From Eleusine coracana subsp. coracana (lineage: Eukaryota; Streptophyta; Magnoliopsida; Poales; Poaceae): a stretch of DNA of 64,000 nucleotides. Below the pieces are notes generated by a model that saw only the letters and a program-made list of their open reading frames with translations, was not told the origin of the DNA and made no database searches. The stretch covers positions 48,869,511 to 48,933,510 of the forward strand of contig CM064424.1 of the NCBI GenBank assembly GCA_032690845.1, read 5' to 3'. Positions 43,580-54,714 of the stretch are shown in pieces. The position numbers and the translations under genes were made by a program. Positions within the stretch are counted from its first letter, which is position 1. Every line of letters begins with the position of its first letter.

Positions 43580-44388
43580 CAATCAAGGCAAACGGAGGCG
43601 TTCATAACTTGATGCTAGTCTTATCGAATACTCAGATGAGGATTTAAACCTTGCTAGATCGATTGTGTTTTTCCTCTCAACCATTAGGGTGGTGTGTGGA
43701 TCAAAGATGACAATGATGGCTAGTTCCACAACATTCATTCACGACTCCCGGTGTTCGACGATAAAACAAACAGGATCTTGTCTCAATCAATGGCCTTCCT
43801 CCCAAGTATGTCCTGATGGAGGCAACGGGTTCGCTGTTGAAATACTGATTGGCTAGATGTGGCCTAGGAGCTAGAAAGTTGGTACAGGCTGTCCGCCACG
43901 TATATAAAGAAGCTCTGAATTCGCTAGATGTATTTTCTTTTTTTATTCAGCTAGCTCTCTAAATTTGTATTATTTCCATGCCAAACACAATTGAGCATAG
44001 AATCATATTAGAACTCGATCTATGTGCAACACCGTATGGACATGTTCACCTCTTTTAATTAAGTGTAGAGATAGGTGGACTCTTAGCTGCCTTTTTCCGT
44101 GATTCAAAATATAAAAAATTTTATTCGTCTTGGCATTGATTTGGAGCGCCGTTGGACATCGTCTTCCTCCCAGATCGGCCACCCACATGTGTGTCGCCCT
44201 CTGTTGCATCTCCCTACGCTCAAGCTTTTTCCCTGGCATGCCTGCTCTTCGGCTAGCATGAAAGCCCACCCTGACAGAGAGTAAGATACAGTGGCAAGAT
44301 TCAGGACAGAGTCCCAGATGCACGAGATGTGAGTGGAGCAGTCAACCATTGCCGAGCGTGTGGGGCAGGAATGCTGAGAGAATGGTAG
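43580..44388. other. MULE interior, right part; possible captured sequence
   Basis: Moderately GC-rich between 44100 and 44390, with overlapping minus-strand frames of 95-106 codons (Cys/His-containing: HSCPTRSAMVDCSTHISC). No family was recognised. Host-gene capture would be usual for a MULE, but it cannot be shown here. The outermost 8 bp (44381-44388) are the TSD of the hAT MITE. Confidence 0.35.
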
Positions 44389-44874
44389 CAATGTTTTTAA
44401 GTGGTCTAGTCGACTCTAGTCGCCATGGGACCGATCAATCGACTAGTCGCGATTAGTCGAAGTTGGTCGGTCCTAGTCGTCTATATAGTCGTCCAGTATA
44501 TTTTATAGGACATATATATATGTAGAATAATATATGCAATTTCTGAGATGATCAGATAGTATACACAATATGAAAAGAGGAGGCAGGCAGCCGCTCGATA
44601 GAATTCTGGGAAATAGGCAGCATATGTGTATTGCTAACTCCAGTGGGCCAAATTGCTAGCCCAAAAACTGACCTTTAACTCTGGTTAAGCAGGCGCGTAT
44701 GCACCTAATCGTCCACCCTCTAATCGGACGACTAATCGTGATATGTAGACGATTAGTCGAACGACTAGGATTCTAGTCATGCTGATCGGGTCGGTTTCCC
44801 TGATGGTTGCATGTAACCAATAAGCTTGATTAATCGTGACTAATCACGACTAATCGGACGACTTAAAAACACTG
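44389..44874. mobile_element. hAT-type MITE
   Basis: 486 bp with terminal inverted repeats CAATGTTTTTAAG (left) and the complement of CTTAAAAACACTG (right, reading CAGTGTTTTTAAG), followed inward by repeated AGTCG/CGACTA modules. The 8-bp direct repeats AATGGTAG (44381-44388) and AACGGTAG (44875-44882) differ at one base. A CAGTG-type TIR and 8-bp TSD fit the hAT superfamily. Non-coding. Confidence 0.75.
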
Positions 44875-45460
44875 AACGGTAGAACCTGCCGGGCATCACT
44901 GTACATGGCAGCGATCACAGTTTCGTCAGGTGAGGGAGAGACCAACTCGACAGGGGCAATTTTAGCACTTCCAAAATTGAACAGTCAAACCACACAAATA
45001 TCACTCTAAGGGAACGAGAAAGAATAAAATTTAAGACCAGTGGCATAAAAAGGATATAAATTTTTGTGATGACGGATATGGGATTAGAGTTTATGACAGT
45101 GGCATATAAGGAATTATCCCTAATTTAAAATATTAGCACAATATCTAAATAATAAAGGTTGTCATTTACTTACCAAACAGGCTATAAACTAAGAGCATAA
45201 TGAGTTTGTCAACTACTCGTGTAGAAGATCCTATGCACATGCAGGAACATAGAATTTTATGTCAAACAATATGAACAGGAGACAACTTATTCAAAGTAGG
45301 AACAAAATTGGATTCACCATCAACTGTTAATTACTAACTGAAAGGAGCACAGTTTCATAGAAAGATACAGATATTTAATTTTACAGGGTCAGCTTATAAA
45401 AATAGAATGAGTTCTTTTGATCAAATATTTGCATGCAGGGGCATGTAAATCCAGGCAGGT

Positions 45461-45471
45461 ATTTATTTATT

Positions 45472-45507
<36 letters not shown>

Positions 45508-45508
45508 T
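45461..45508 (+). repeat. ATTT/ATT microsatellite
   Basis: Five ATTT units run into about nine ATT units. Confidence 0.95.
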
Positions 45509-45711
45509 GCTGCTGCTGTCAAACTGGAAGATAAATTATGAAGCCCATATATAGGTAACCATAAAATCATATTAGTAGGGGTACAACACAACAGGGAGCC
45601 AATGGCTCATGAATATACTGATGAACAGAAGAAGAAAAAAACAAGACATTCTGAACGGACAATCATTATTTGATTCACCAAACATAAGATGAAAATATTT
45701 TCAAATAATAT

Positions 45712-46506
45712 TTATGGCTGCAGGTGTGTTTTCGGTTGACTCTGAAGGCAGAAAAAAAAAAGCATTGTCATATAAAATAAGTGCCTTAAAAGTGATCTCC
45801 TAATTGAGATACTTGTGAGTGATGTAACAACGGAAGAATTGTGAGCCAATAATAAGGAGCTACAGTTGCAGCAAGAAGGAAAAGGATAAAGAGATGACCA
45901 TTCCAGAATCGTCATGGCAACTTGACTCCTGAGGCTGTCTTGCTTCGCTCTCTCCTTGAGAGCCGCCATCCGCACTCTCTTCAGCTTGTGCTCCAGCTGC
46001 GTCGCCCTGACGTCGCCGATGCGCTCGAACGCCATCTTCACCCCAGCGGCAGCACCGAGCCGGGCTTCGATATTTTCTATCTCCTTTGCCAGGCAAGGGT
46101 ACAGCGCCTCCAGGTCGCTGAAATTCCTCGGGTCCTGGCGTGCGTCAGCTTTCTCCACACTGGGCGTGGTGTCCTTCCAGATCTGCTCGGAGAGCTGGTA
46201 GATCGTCAGGTCCTCGACCGTCCCCGGGATGATGCCGCGGGAGGAGCGGCGCTTGGCCTGCTTGTACCGAACGCGGAGACAGCTCAACCGAGAGGAGATC
46301 TGTTCGGGGCTCCGACGCCCCTCCGGCCGGATGCGCCAGCGCAGCGCGGCGGCGAGCTCGCTTCGCGTCGGAGCCTTGCCGTGCCTCTCCCGGTGCCCGA
46401 TGAAGGCTTCGAGAAGCTTGATCTCGTCGGCGGCCGACCAGGTGCGCTCCCAAGAGCGGGGGGGTTTCTTGGCGGGTTCCGAATCGGAGTCCCACCAGAA
46501 ATCCAT
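45712..46506 (-). CDS. GeBP-like (DUF573) transcription-factor family protein
   Basis: The ATG at 46506 opens MDFWWDSDSEPAKKPPRSWE, then TWSAADEIKLLEAFIGHRERHGKAPTRSELAAAL (residues about 22-55), RSPEQISSRLSCLRVRYKQAKRR (about 65-87), and EDLTIYQLSEQIW. This is the DUF573 DNA-binding region of GeBP/Storekeeper-like plant nuclear proteins, with a Trp near its start and a basic RVRYKQAKRR helix. A second helical region (DLEALYPCLAKEIENIEARL ... LEHKLKRVRMAALKERA) resembles the family's C-terminal helix. After VAMTILEW the sequence becomes hydrophobic and Ser/Cys-rich; a GT site at 45897 and an AG at about 45742 would give a stop directly after ILE, so the real protein may be about 204 aa. It lies just right of the MULE. 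Base composition is GC-rich at the 5' end, as in many grass genes. Confidence 0.72.
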   Translation of the reverse strand: MDFWWDSDSEPAKKPPRSWERTWSAADEIKLLEAFIGHRERHGKAPTRSELAAALRWRIRPEGRRSPEQISSRLSCLRVRYKQAKRRSSRGIIPGTVEDLTIYQLSEQIWKDTTPSVEKADARQDPRNFSDLEALYPCLAKEIENIEARLGAAAGVKMAFERIGDVRATQLEHKLKRVRMAALKERAKQDSLRSQVAMTILEWSSLYPFPSCCNCSSLLLAHNSSVVTSLTSISIRRSLLRHLFYMTMLFFFCLQSQPKTHLQP

Positions 46507-47850
46507 GGATGGAGGATGCCAATGGAGTGGAGTGGAGGGAGTTTCGTTTCGTCCTGGAAGGCGGCAGCGGTAGGGCGAGGGAAGGGAAGCAAAGGAGGCA
46601 TTGGCGAACTGTGTGTTTAGTTTAGTTTGGAAGTTGGAACATGGATGGGTATTCGGCCCAAAACCAGCCCAAATCTTTTACAGGCCACCGCGTTAAAACT
46701 TTGTTTGATTGGGCTGTAAACCGACTTAATGCGTGGTGGTGCCACAGTCCGAGCCCAGACTAAAGAACGCAACTTTTGGTCCGGCCCAAACATCACATGC
46801 CCTATTTAATTTCGTGTTTGGGATGAGGGCACCGCCCGATTACAATTTGGCATGTTGAAGCATGCTAAGGCTGCTTGTACTGGCGTACGCGATCTGTTCC
46901 TGGAGGAATGTTTAGCGGATGGAACCGCTACATCGGCGTATGCTACCCCGTCCGATAGTGTTGCGGATGGGCTCCTGCACGTCAAATATGGTGGGATAGC
47001 GAACATACGCTATCGGACGCGGTGTGGGGCCCGCACGCCCTTCCCAACCGCCGGCGCGCCACCAGGAAGGAGAGGGCGACGGAGGAGGAGAAGGCGCCCT
47101 CTGGATCTGACCGGAGGAGGTTGGGGGAGGGGCCGTTGTCATCTGGATTTGGCCGGAGGCGGTTGGGGAAGGACCACTGCTCGGACGTTGTCGTCGCCGT
47201 GGGAGCGAAGCGTGACGGCGAGCGCGAGATGAGCAGGGGCCCACCCCAGATGGACGGGGAGGGAGAGGTAGCGGAGGGGAGGGTCGGCAAGCTCGAGGTG
47301 GCGGCCCCTGCTCCTCCACCTCGACGGCCGTCGCTCGAGGAGGCGATCTGGAGGAGGCCGGAGGAGGGCGCGAGCTTGGCGGCCTCCGGATCCGCCGGAG
47401 AGAGAGGGGAGGGGAGAAGAGGGAGGCAGGCCCGGCGGCGGCTCAGGGGAGGCGGGCTCCTACGGCGCGTGGGGAGCTCGAGGGCGGGCGGCGACGAGCT
47501 CGTGGTGGAGGCGGGCTCCGGCGGCGCGCGGGGAGCTCGAGAGCGGGCAGCGACGTGCTTGTGGCCGGCAGAGAGGGCAGGCGGCATCGCCGAGGTCGCT
47601 ACGGGGAGAGGGTGCGGGGAGGATAGGGCGCGAGGGGAGGGAAGGGAAGGGAGAAGGGAGAAGAAAATAAAAGAAAAAAAATTATAACTTATGGACCCCA
47701 TATTCAGTTAGTTGATATAGAGGACGATATAGAGTATGAACGAGTGCAGTAAAATTAGATATAGATGAGAGAATTCTGATGACTAGGACGAAATATTTCT
47801 TTTAGAGAATGAATATAGAGTACCACGAGTGCAGTTATGTTTAAGACCTA
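46507..47850. other. Upstream region of the GeBP-like gene and a GC-rich unassigned block
   Basis: 46507-46890 is the likely promoter/5' UTR side of the gene. 46890-47690 is strongly GC-rich with overlapping open frames on both strands (for example a Pro/Ser/Ala-rich frame on the minus strand at 46982-47701); these look compositional. 47690-47850 has a duplicated phrase (TATAGAGTATGAACGAGTGCAG, 47729-47750, and ATAGAGTACCACGAGTGCAG, 47815-47834), so the block may be an unrecognised DNA transposon. Confidence 0.4.
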
Positions 47851-48467
47851 CTCTCTCTGTCCCTTTAATCTAAGGATTCAGGAAACCGAGGTAAAAATAA
47901 CTTTAGGAGTAAAAGACATTCTTGCCCCTCATTAATACTCCACAACAGTTTTCCTCCACCGAACAGGAGTGCAAGCAACAGTAGAGCAAGCATTCGATGG
48001 CGTGAGCGGCGGCGCCACATCTTCCGGCGCAGCAATGGCTCCTCCACTTAACGCCATCGCACCTCCTCATGGCACCTCCCTGCCATGGTGCTGCAGCTTC
48101 CTTCCACAGTTGTTTTCCATGGTGCCCTCCAACCTGCACGTGAACCGAACAGCTGCGAGACCGGGCAGCCAAGACGAGCAGGTACCGAGGAGCTCAAGCG
48201 AGTGAGCGGTAGTCAGAAAGCTGCGACGAGCGGTGAGCGGCGCTGATGGAGCAAAGCAGCGGCGCCTCCCTACCGTGCGAGACGGGAGGATAAGGTTACG
48301 AAGAGATGGATTGGGTTGGGATGCCATTCTCGCTTGGTGTGGAATAGTCAATGTACGAAATTGAATTTTTCTAATACAAAAAGTGAGACCCACATTACTT
48401 CAAATCCTTACATTTTGACAACAAGTTCCAAAAACCTGGAATCCTTACATTTACGGAACGGATGAAA
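47851..48467. mobile_element. Stowaway-like (Tc1/mariner) non-autonomous element
   Basis: The left end CTCTCTCTGTCCCTTTAATC with downstream AAGGATTCAGG matches, imperfectly, the complement of the right end (TTTCATCCGTTCCGTAAATG with AAGGATTCCAGG). TA dinucleotides flank both ends (47849-47850 and 48468-48469). The terminal sequence resembles the CTCCCTCCGTCCC consensus of Stowaway. At 617 bp it is longer than a typical Stowaway MITE; the interior is non-coding. Confidence 0.55.
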
Positions 48468-49436
48468 TATTAAAACATGACCCGTTTAGCAGTCGGCCAC
48501 GCACAACCTGTTAATAAGCACCAGACCGTCGCAGTCCAAGTTAGAATGACCAGCAATTGACCGATAACACAAATTGGCCACGCTATTCTTAAAAAAGATC
48601 TAATTGTCCAACCTTGGTGAATGGCGACCGACAGCCTCCGCGGTGACATGAGCAGCCAACAGAGAGTGCGAGAGTTGTCGCGGTAGTCCAGGCAGAGGAG
48701 CAACGGTGCGATGCCATCGAGGCCTCCGTGGGTGTGGATAGGCTCCGTGAAAAGATCAAGGCGTGTGAGTTGTGCATGTTGGCAAGGACGACGAGGCCCC
48801 TCGTACTATCATGGAGGCAGAGGAGCAATGGCATAGGGTGGAAACCGGAGCCGGTCGGTTCAATAAAAACCATAAAAACTAGAAAAACCAAACAATAAAT
48901 CACTTAAATGTCAGAATATGAATTTAAAAATGATTTGAAAGCAAACCAGTCGGTTTTCTTGGTTTATCATTCAGTTTTTATGATTACCACTCAGTTTTAT
49001 TTATTTATCTTCGGTTTTCTCAATCTAAACACAAACCACTCAGTTTTTCTAGTTTATCACCCAATTTCTCCGGGTTTACCGCTCGGTTTTCAGGATTTAA
49101 AATTTTCTAAAATTTTTAAATTATGTTAGACCAAAAACCGGTCGTCCGATCAAACCGGATCGGACCGGTTTGGTCAAAAACCGAGCAGTTTTGATGATTT
49201 TTTTTATCCATGCATAGGGCCATCTAGCCGGAGGAGGTTGCGGACGGCTTTCGCCCACGTGAGCCTAACCACGGAAACAACCTCCACATGACATGACAGC
49301 TTTCGTGGCGAGGCCAACAAGGCGCGTGAACTCAAGACCTCTACGGCGAGGTCAACTAGCCATGGGGAATGTGAACGCGGTCAATGCTGAGGTCAGGGTG
49401 GCCATTGTTGTGCCATGCCAAGGGTCTCTGTCGTAA
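48468..49436. other. Intergenic stretch left of the large Tat element
   Basis: Contains an internal GGTTTTTCTAGTTTATCA-type, CGGTTT-rich segment (48850-49190) bounded by an 8-bp direct repeat GCATAGGG (48831-48838 and 49212-49219). No terminal inverted repeats or coding were recognised. Confidence 0.35.
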
Positions 49437-49848
49437 TGTGGGATACTTGCTTTACGGGTATCCTCATACAAGGCTAAAGTCAGTGGCCGACCAGGTACTT
49501 CATCAACAAGGAAGCCGACCAACTCGACTTGGAGTGCAAGATAAGAAAGATTAGACTTGCCATATGGAACCATTGTAGAGTACGAATAGGACTCTGTTTG
49601 TACCTCCTGCCGACCGGATATATAAGGCGGCAGGGTACCCCCATGAGAGGGGGGGGGGTCGAGAGTTAACTAGAGGCAATTTAGCCTTAACATCTCGAAA
49701 CAATCAATACAATACATAACACAGGATGTAGGGTTTTTACTCTCATTGAGAGGGCCCGAACCTGTATAACTCGGCGTCTTGTGTAACCATCCTAGTTCTT
49801 GGTCTCAACGTAGCCCTATATATTTACTGCCGGTCTTGAGCATCGACA
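49437..49848 (+). repeat. 5' LTR of the large Tat element
   Basis: 412 bp with TATA region GGATATATAAGG at 49616-49627 and a G-run near 49650. It is followed by GT and the PBS-like TGGCGCGCCAGGAAGGGG (49851-49868), whose tRNA was not assigned. Confidence 0.9.
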
Positions 49849-49900
49849 GTTGGCGCGCCAGGAAGGGGACAAGGCTCGTCGGGATTCTGCGTCAACTACA

Positions 49901-51824
49901 ATGGCCGAACTTCCCATCATCCAGTACTCTGCGGACTTTAAGATCTCCTTTGGATCGCTTGACTTCACAGTCGGCGATAATGGAGCCCTAGGTCTGAACG
50001 ACTACAGATCAGACTCGACCGTAGCCAGCCCCATGGCGCGATCACCGAGTCCATCTGACATTGTTCCTGCATTGATCCCACTCGGATCCGAGCAGGAAGA
50101 TTCTTCCTTCGGATATGACGCGACACCAAGCCGGTCTTTTGATGAGGACACGGTCGAATCGACCTACTCATATCCCCATACAGTCAACATGGTGGACATA
50201 GTAGATCCTGCCGCTGGAAACCAAGAGGAGGATCCAGATGCCGAAGAAGAAGGGAATCCAGCCGGTGGACTCCAAAACCAGCCGGTTGAAGGAGGCCGAT
50301 AGGATAATAACCCGCCAGCGGATGAATTATCGATCGGTCACCGCCGTCGCCCAAGAGGGTCGCGCGGGTCGCGTAACGCACGCCGACTGGATCTTGGCCT
50401 TAACCTTGAAGTGGATGGTGTTAAGGTCTACCACACCCCACAGAACAACATCACCGGGGTCAAGACATTGCTTGACACCTTAATGGTCGATGCCCACTAT
50501 CAAACTCCTGCTATGCAGAAGGCGGTGGCTATGCTCAAAGCCGCAGCGGCACAAGATGCTGCAAAGTCTTAGTCAGTCGCAAGTTCCAGCCATGTATCTC
50601 CTCAGGGTCGACGAAGACGCGAAGATCTAAGAAATTCTCTTAGCCTCCGTTATGGATGAGACACCATCAATTCTCATCATGAAGAACGCGCTCGGGACAA
50701 CCGACGCTATGAGGAAGAGCGGCGTGAATGAAGAGTGGACGCCCGATGGGAAGACCGGAGGGACGACCGACGAGAAGACCGACGGGATAACCAACGGGAT
50801 GATCGTCAGAATCCTCCCCCAAGAGACAACCGTGACGATCGATGTCGATAGGATGATCGGGATTGGTGCGATAATGATGGCAATCGACGACATCGTCATG
50901 ATGAGGATGTTGGCCCACGTCACCGTCGTAACCCAACTACGTCCCCAGACCGACAAAGGCGGTCACCAACGCCGACTGATGATGAGATCGATGGCATCAA
51001 GGCCTATGTCCCTCGGCTTCGCATTGCTCGATGGCCGAAAGGATTCAAGCCGGTTCCCATCGAAAAATATGATGGACAAACCAATCCCCGAGAGTGGTTA
51101 CAACTCTATAGCATGGCGATCCGGTAATGGCTAATTACCTGCCGTTCGGATATGGCTCACATCTTTACCTAAGGAGTCAGTCACATCCAGGGGAGACCTC
51201 AACCGGAAACTCATAGAAAGTTTCCAATCAACTTGCAACCGACTAGGCAACCACTTCGACCTTACTCGGATCAAGCAGAAAGGAGACGAGCCTCTTCATG
51301 ACTACATCAAGCAGTTTTGTGCTAAGAAAACTGAGATCCCCAACGTCCCCGATCAGCAAATCATTACTGCCTTCCTAGGTGGAATTCGCAGTGACGATCT
51401 AGTCCGGGAAATCGGTCGGAGGAACCATGATCTCAATCTCACTACATAAGAGTGCTTCGAGATTGCTGATAAGTATGCGTTAGGGGAATCTGCACTTGAT
51501 GATATCCGAGGAAAGGGCAAGGAGAAGCGGTCAGACAAGCCTGAGTCCTCCAAGAAGGACAAGAAGAGAAAACCCGACAATGCTGTCAACATGGTAGACC
51601 GGTTTTGGAAGAATCCTCGGATGAACCAGCCATCTACTGATGAGTTGCTGAGTGGCATTTGTCCTTGGCATCCCAAGGGAAACCACAAAGCAAAGGATTG
51701 TTATTATCTAAAGAGTTTTGCAACAGCTGCGCTCAAGGTGGCCAAAGACCCTCCGAGGCGCAACAATAGCCACAAAGATAAGCCTAAGGATGATGATGAT
51801 AAGGATGATTCAGGAGAGTTCTAG
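49901..51824 (+). pseudogene. Gag of the large Tat element
   Basis: The start at 49901 (MAELPIIQYSADFK) is the first in-family ATG; the frame stops at 50300. The homologous protein continues in other frames: LLDTLMVDAHYQTPAMQKAV, an Arg/Asp-rich linker, PREWLQLYSMAIR (about 51100), then SLPKESVTSRGDLNRKLIES, HDYIKQFCAKKTEIPNVPDQ (retrotransposon gag domain), and a CPWHPKGNHKAKDC (CX2-3H..C-like) zinc element near 51665. Relative to the 15095 copy, a few codons after MAIR are missing. Multiple stops. Confidence 0.82.
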
Positions 51825-51917
51825 GAGCCCCGCAAAGAAGTAAACTTCATCTTCGGAGGCCCGAATGCCTATACATCCAAGCGCAAGCAAAAGTTAGAGC
51901 TTCGAGAGATTAACTCG

Positions 51918-52649
51918 ATGGAGCCAGCTACGCCTCAGTACATGAGGTGGTCTGAGATGCCAATCACCTTTGATCGGTCGGACCATCCAAAACATCTACC
52001 AAAACCAGGTCACTACCCATTGGTGCTTGCTGCGACTATGAAGGAGGTGAAGTTCAACAGAGTACTCATCGATGGAGGAAGCAGTTTAGACCTAATCTTC
52101 ACTAGGACCCTTCAAGAGCTCGGTCTGACAATCAATGACCTCCAACCAAGTTCTTCACCCTTCCATGGGATTGTGCCTGGCAAGACTTCAGTCCCAATTG
52201 GACAAATCACTCTGTCAGTTACCTTTGGCACCCGTGATAACTTTAGGACAGAGCGTATCCTCTTCCAGGTGGCCGACGTCGAGTCAGGATACCATGCTAT
52301 CATCGGTCGACCGGCGATGGCCAGATTTATGGCAGTGCCGCACTATCCGTATCTCACCATCAAGATGCCAGGCCCGAATGGAATAATCTCCCTCCACTTT
52401 GATATTTGGAATTCTCTTGATTGCGATGTACAGATTTGTGAGATGGCTACCAAACAGTTGATGCTGTCAGACCAAAAGGAGATCCAGAAGATAGTCGGTA
52501 TAGAGGAGCAAACTGGAACAAAGATTCCTACAAAGAAACCTACCAATGACAAGATCCAGACCGATGACATCCAAACCAAGGAGATTTTGCTTGATCCTGA
52601 GGACCCCGATAAGGTGACTTATGCTAGGGTCAACCTTGATGAAAAATAG
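51918..52649 (+). pseudogene. Retropepsin of the large Tat element
   Basis: An open frame holds KFNRVLIDGGSSLDLIFTRT (active-site Asp-Gly-Gly, near 52070; the usual D-S/T-G reads DGG as is common in Tat) and AIIGRPAMARFMAVPHYPYL (flap/helix region). The start given is an internal Met (MEPATPQYMRWSE); the domain continues from gag. It ends at a stop (52647-52649) before RT. Confidence 0.82.
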
Positions 52650-52712
52650 GAACTCGCGCTCACTCTTTTCCTCCAGGAAAATAGGGATATCTTTGCATGG
52701 AAACCATCTGAC

Positions 52713-53393
52713 ATGCCGGGAGTTCCTAGGGAAAAGATTGAGCACGTGTTCAGGGTACCTTTAGGGGCTACCCCCGTTCATCAAAGGCTTAGAAGATTTG
52801 CGCAAGACCGCAAGGACGCTATGAAGAATGAGATAGTTAGATTGTTAGAAGCTAAGTTTATAAAGGAGGTTTATCATCCTGACTGGTTAGCAAATCCAGT
52901 CCTTGTACCTAAAAAGAATAAAGAGTGGAGGATGTGTGTTGATTATACCGATCCCAACAAGGTCAGCCCGAAAGACCCCTTCGCTCTTCCTCGTATTGAT
53001 CAGATTGTAGATTGGACAGCCGGGTGTGAGCTTTTAAGCTTTCTGGATGCCTATTCAGGCTATCACCAGATCCCACTGAGAGTCGAAGATCAGATCAAGA
53101 CTTCCTTTATAACGCCCTTCGGCGGCTATTGTTATATCACTATGCCATTTGGTCTGAAAAATGTTGGCGCGACTTACCAACGAGGTATTCAACGCTGCCT
53201 TGCCACTCAGATCGGTCGGAACGCTAAAGCATATGTTGATGACATCGTCGTCAAAACTCAGAAAGTTGAAGAACTTCTCTCTGACCTGGCAGAATCCTTT
53301 CACAATCTGAGACATTATTCAATGAAGCTAAATCCTAAAAAGTGTGTTTTTGGGGTTCCATCGGGAAAGTTACTCGGTTACATCGTTTCATAA
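52713..53393 (+). pseudogene. Reverse transcriptase of the large Tat element
   Basis: The best preserved domain: WLANPVLVPKKNKEWRMCVD, LPRIDQIVDWTAGCELLSFL, FLDAYSGYHQIPL, YITMPFGLKNVGATYQRG and the catalytic AYVDDIVVKT (about 53230-53258) are in one frame. A stop at 53391 interrupts the following RGIEANPDKI. The YVDD motif is intact. Confidence 0.9.
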
Positions 53394-54687
53394 CGAGGTA
53401 TAGAGGCTAACCCAGATAAAATCAAGACAATTCTTGATATGAAGCCGCCTAATTCTCAAAGGGATGTTCAGAAGCTGACTGGATGCATGGCATCCTTGAG
53501 TCGCTTTATTTCCCGATTGGGGGTTAGGGGGTTACCACTCTTCCGATTGCTTAAAAAGCAGGACGACTTTGTTTGGACTGAGGAGGCGCAGTCGGCACTA
53601 GACGAATTAAAGATTCATCTCGCAGTATTTACATCTCGGCTACAACCCAGGTTGTGAGTACTATTTTGACAGTCGACCGAGAAGAAGAGGGACATGTGCA
53701 AAAAGTACAACATCCAGTCTACTTTGTGAGCGAGGTTCTCAGCGCCTCTAAGACAAGGTACCAGCAGATCTTGAATTTGTTATATGCATTATTGATCACC
53801 TCGAGGAAGTTGAAGCACTATTTCCAAGCTCATCCAATTGAAGTTCAAACGTCTTTTGCACTCGGGACGGTGTTACATAACCAAGAACTAAAGGAAAAAT
53901 AGCCAAGTGGGCAGTCGAACTTGGTCAGTATACTATTACGTTCGCGCCTCGGTCGGCTACAAAGGGACAAGTGTTAGCTGAATTTGTTGCCGAGTGGACA
54001 GAGATTCAAAATCCTCCTGCTGCCCAAGATATCGAGTACTGGAAAATGTACTTTGATGGTTCCCTTCAATTAGAAGGGGCAGGTGCGGGAGTTGTATTTA
54101 TCTCACCTACTGGAGAAAGGTTTTGATACGTCCTTCAAATCATGTTCCGCGCGTCTAATAATGCTGCGGAATATGAAGCTCTCCTACACGGTCTGAGCGT
54201 TGCTATGTCACTCGGCATTAAGTGCATCGACATATTTGGAGATTTGGCCTTGGTCATTAATCAGGTCACAAAGGATTGGAATTGTGTAGATGACAACATG
54301 AGTGCTTATTGCCAAGAAGTGCGAAAACTGAAAGACAAGTTTGATGGATTAAAGTTCACACATGTTCTCCGAGATAATAACCAGGCGGCTGATGAGTTAG
54401 CCAAGATAGGATCATCTCGGTCTGCAGTACCGCTGGGTGTTTTCCTACATGTTCTGGATACCCCAACAATTTCTCCCTGGTCGGACATTTTGATGAGTAT
54501 TATTGCTGATCTTGTTGACGATGACGTCTCAAAGACCGACTGGCGCGACCTACTCATTCAGTATTTGGATAAGGGAACACTGCCCTCGGATCCTGATGAG
54601 CAGCAAAGATTGGAGATCCGATCTCGAGGATACTTGTTGGTGGGGGACCAACTTTACAAAAGGGGTGGTTCCAACATTCTGATGTGA
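53394..54687 (+). pseudogene. RNase H plus archaeal-type RNase H, large Tat element
   Basis: The connection region GCMASLSRFISRLGVRGLPL is followed by decayed RNase H (HPVYFVSEVLSASKTRYQQI). The second RNase H starts WKMYFDGSLQLEGAGAGVVF (about 54045) and continues ASNNAAEYEALLHGLSVAMS, DIFGDLALVINQV and LRDNNQAADELAKI. Stops lie at about 53656, 53900 and 54125. The Asp-Glu-Asp(-Asp) pattern is largely visible. Confidence 0.82.
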
Positions 54688-54714
54688 TGCATCTCAATTC
54701 CTGAAGGCCAGAAG

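Larger units (their letters stand above)
34505..45120. mobile_element. Mutator-like element (non-autonomous), split by later insertions
   Basis: Two inverted, homologous ends: GAGAAAATCCCTTTAATGCC (34505 onward) and the complement of GGCATATAAGGAATTATCCC (ending 45120). Similarity extends through CATGCCATTGGTCTCAAATT on the left and its counterpart on the right for about 100 bp, and more weakly to about 170 bp. A 10-bp direct repeat TAATTTAAAA flanks them (34495-34504 and 45121-45130); allowing one base of ambiguity it is the 9-bp TSD expected of Mutator-like elements. Without the 8.1-kb Tat insertion and the hAT MITE the element is about 2 kb. No MURA-type transposase was seen. Confidence 0.7.

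Noticed and set aside
44003..44391. Minus-strand frames of about 100 codons as captured MULE genes
   Set aside because: Two overlapping frames and no similarity recognised; recorded as unassigned interior.
33593..46506. One host gene spanning from the GeBP-like ORF to the exon-like frame at 33593-33729 with the MULE in its intron
   Set aside because: The exon at 33729 needs one base from the previous exon, but the visible donor near 45897 leaves two and gives a stop; no support.
46982..47701. 239-codon minus-strand frame and 221-codon plus-strand frame as genes
   Set aside because: They overlap on opposite strands in GC-rich DNA and are Pro/Ser/Ala- or Gly/Arg-rich with no domain.
48831..49219. 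8-bp direct repeat GCATAGGG as the TSD of an hAT element
   Set aside because: The sequence between has no terminal inverted repeats; the repeat may be chance.
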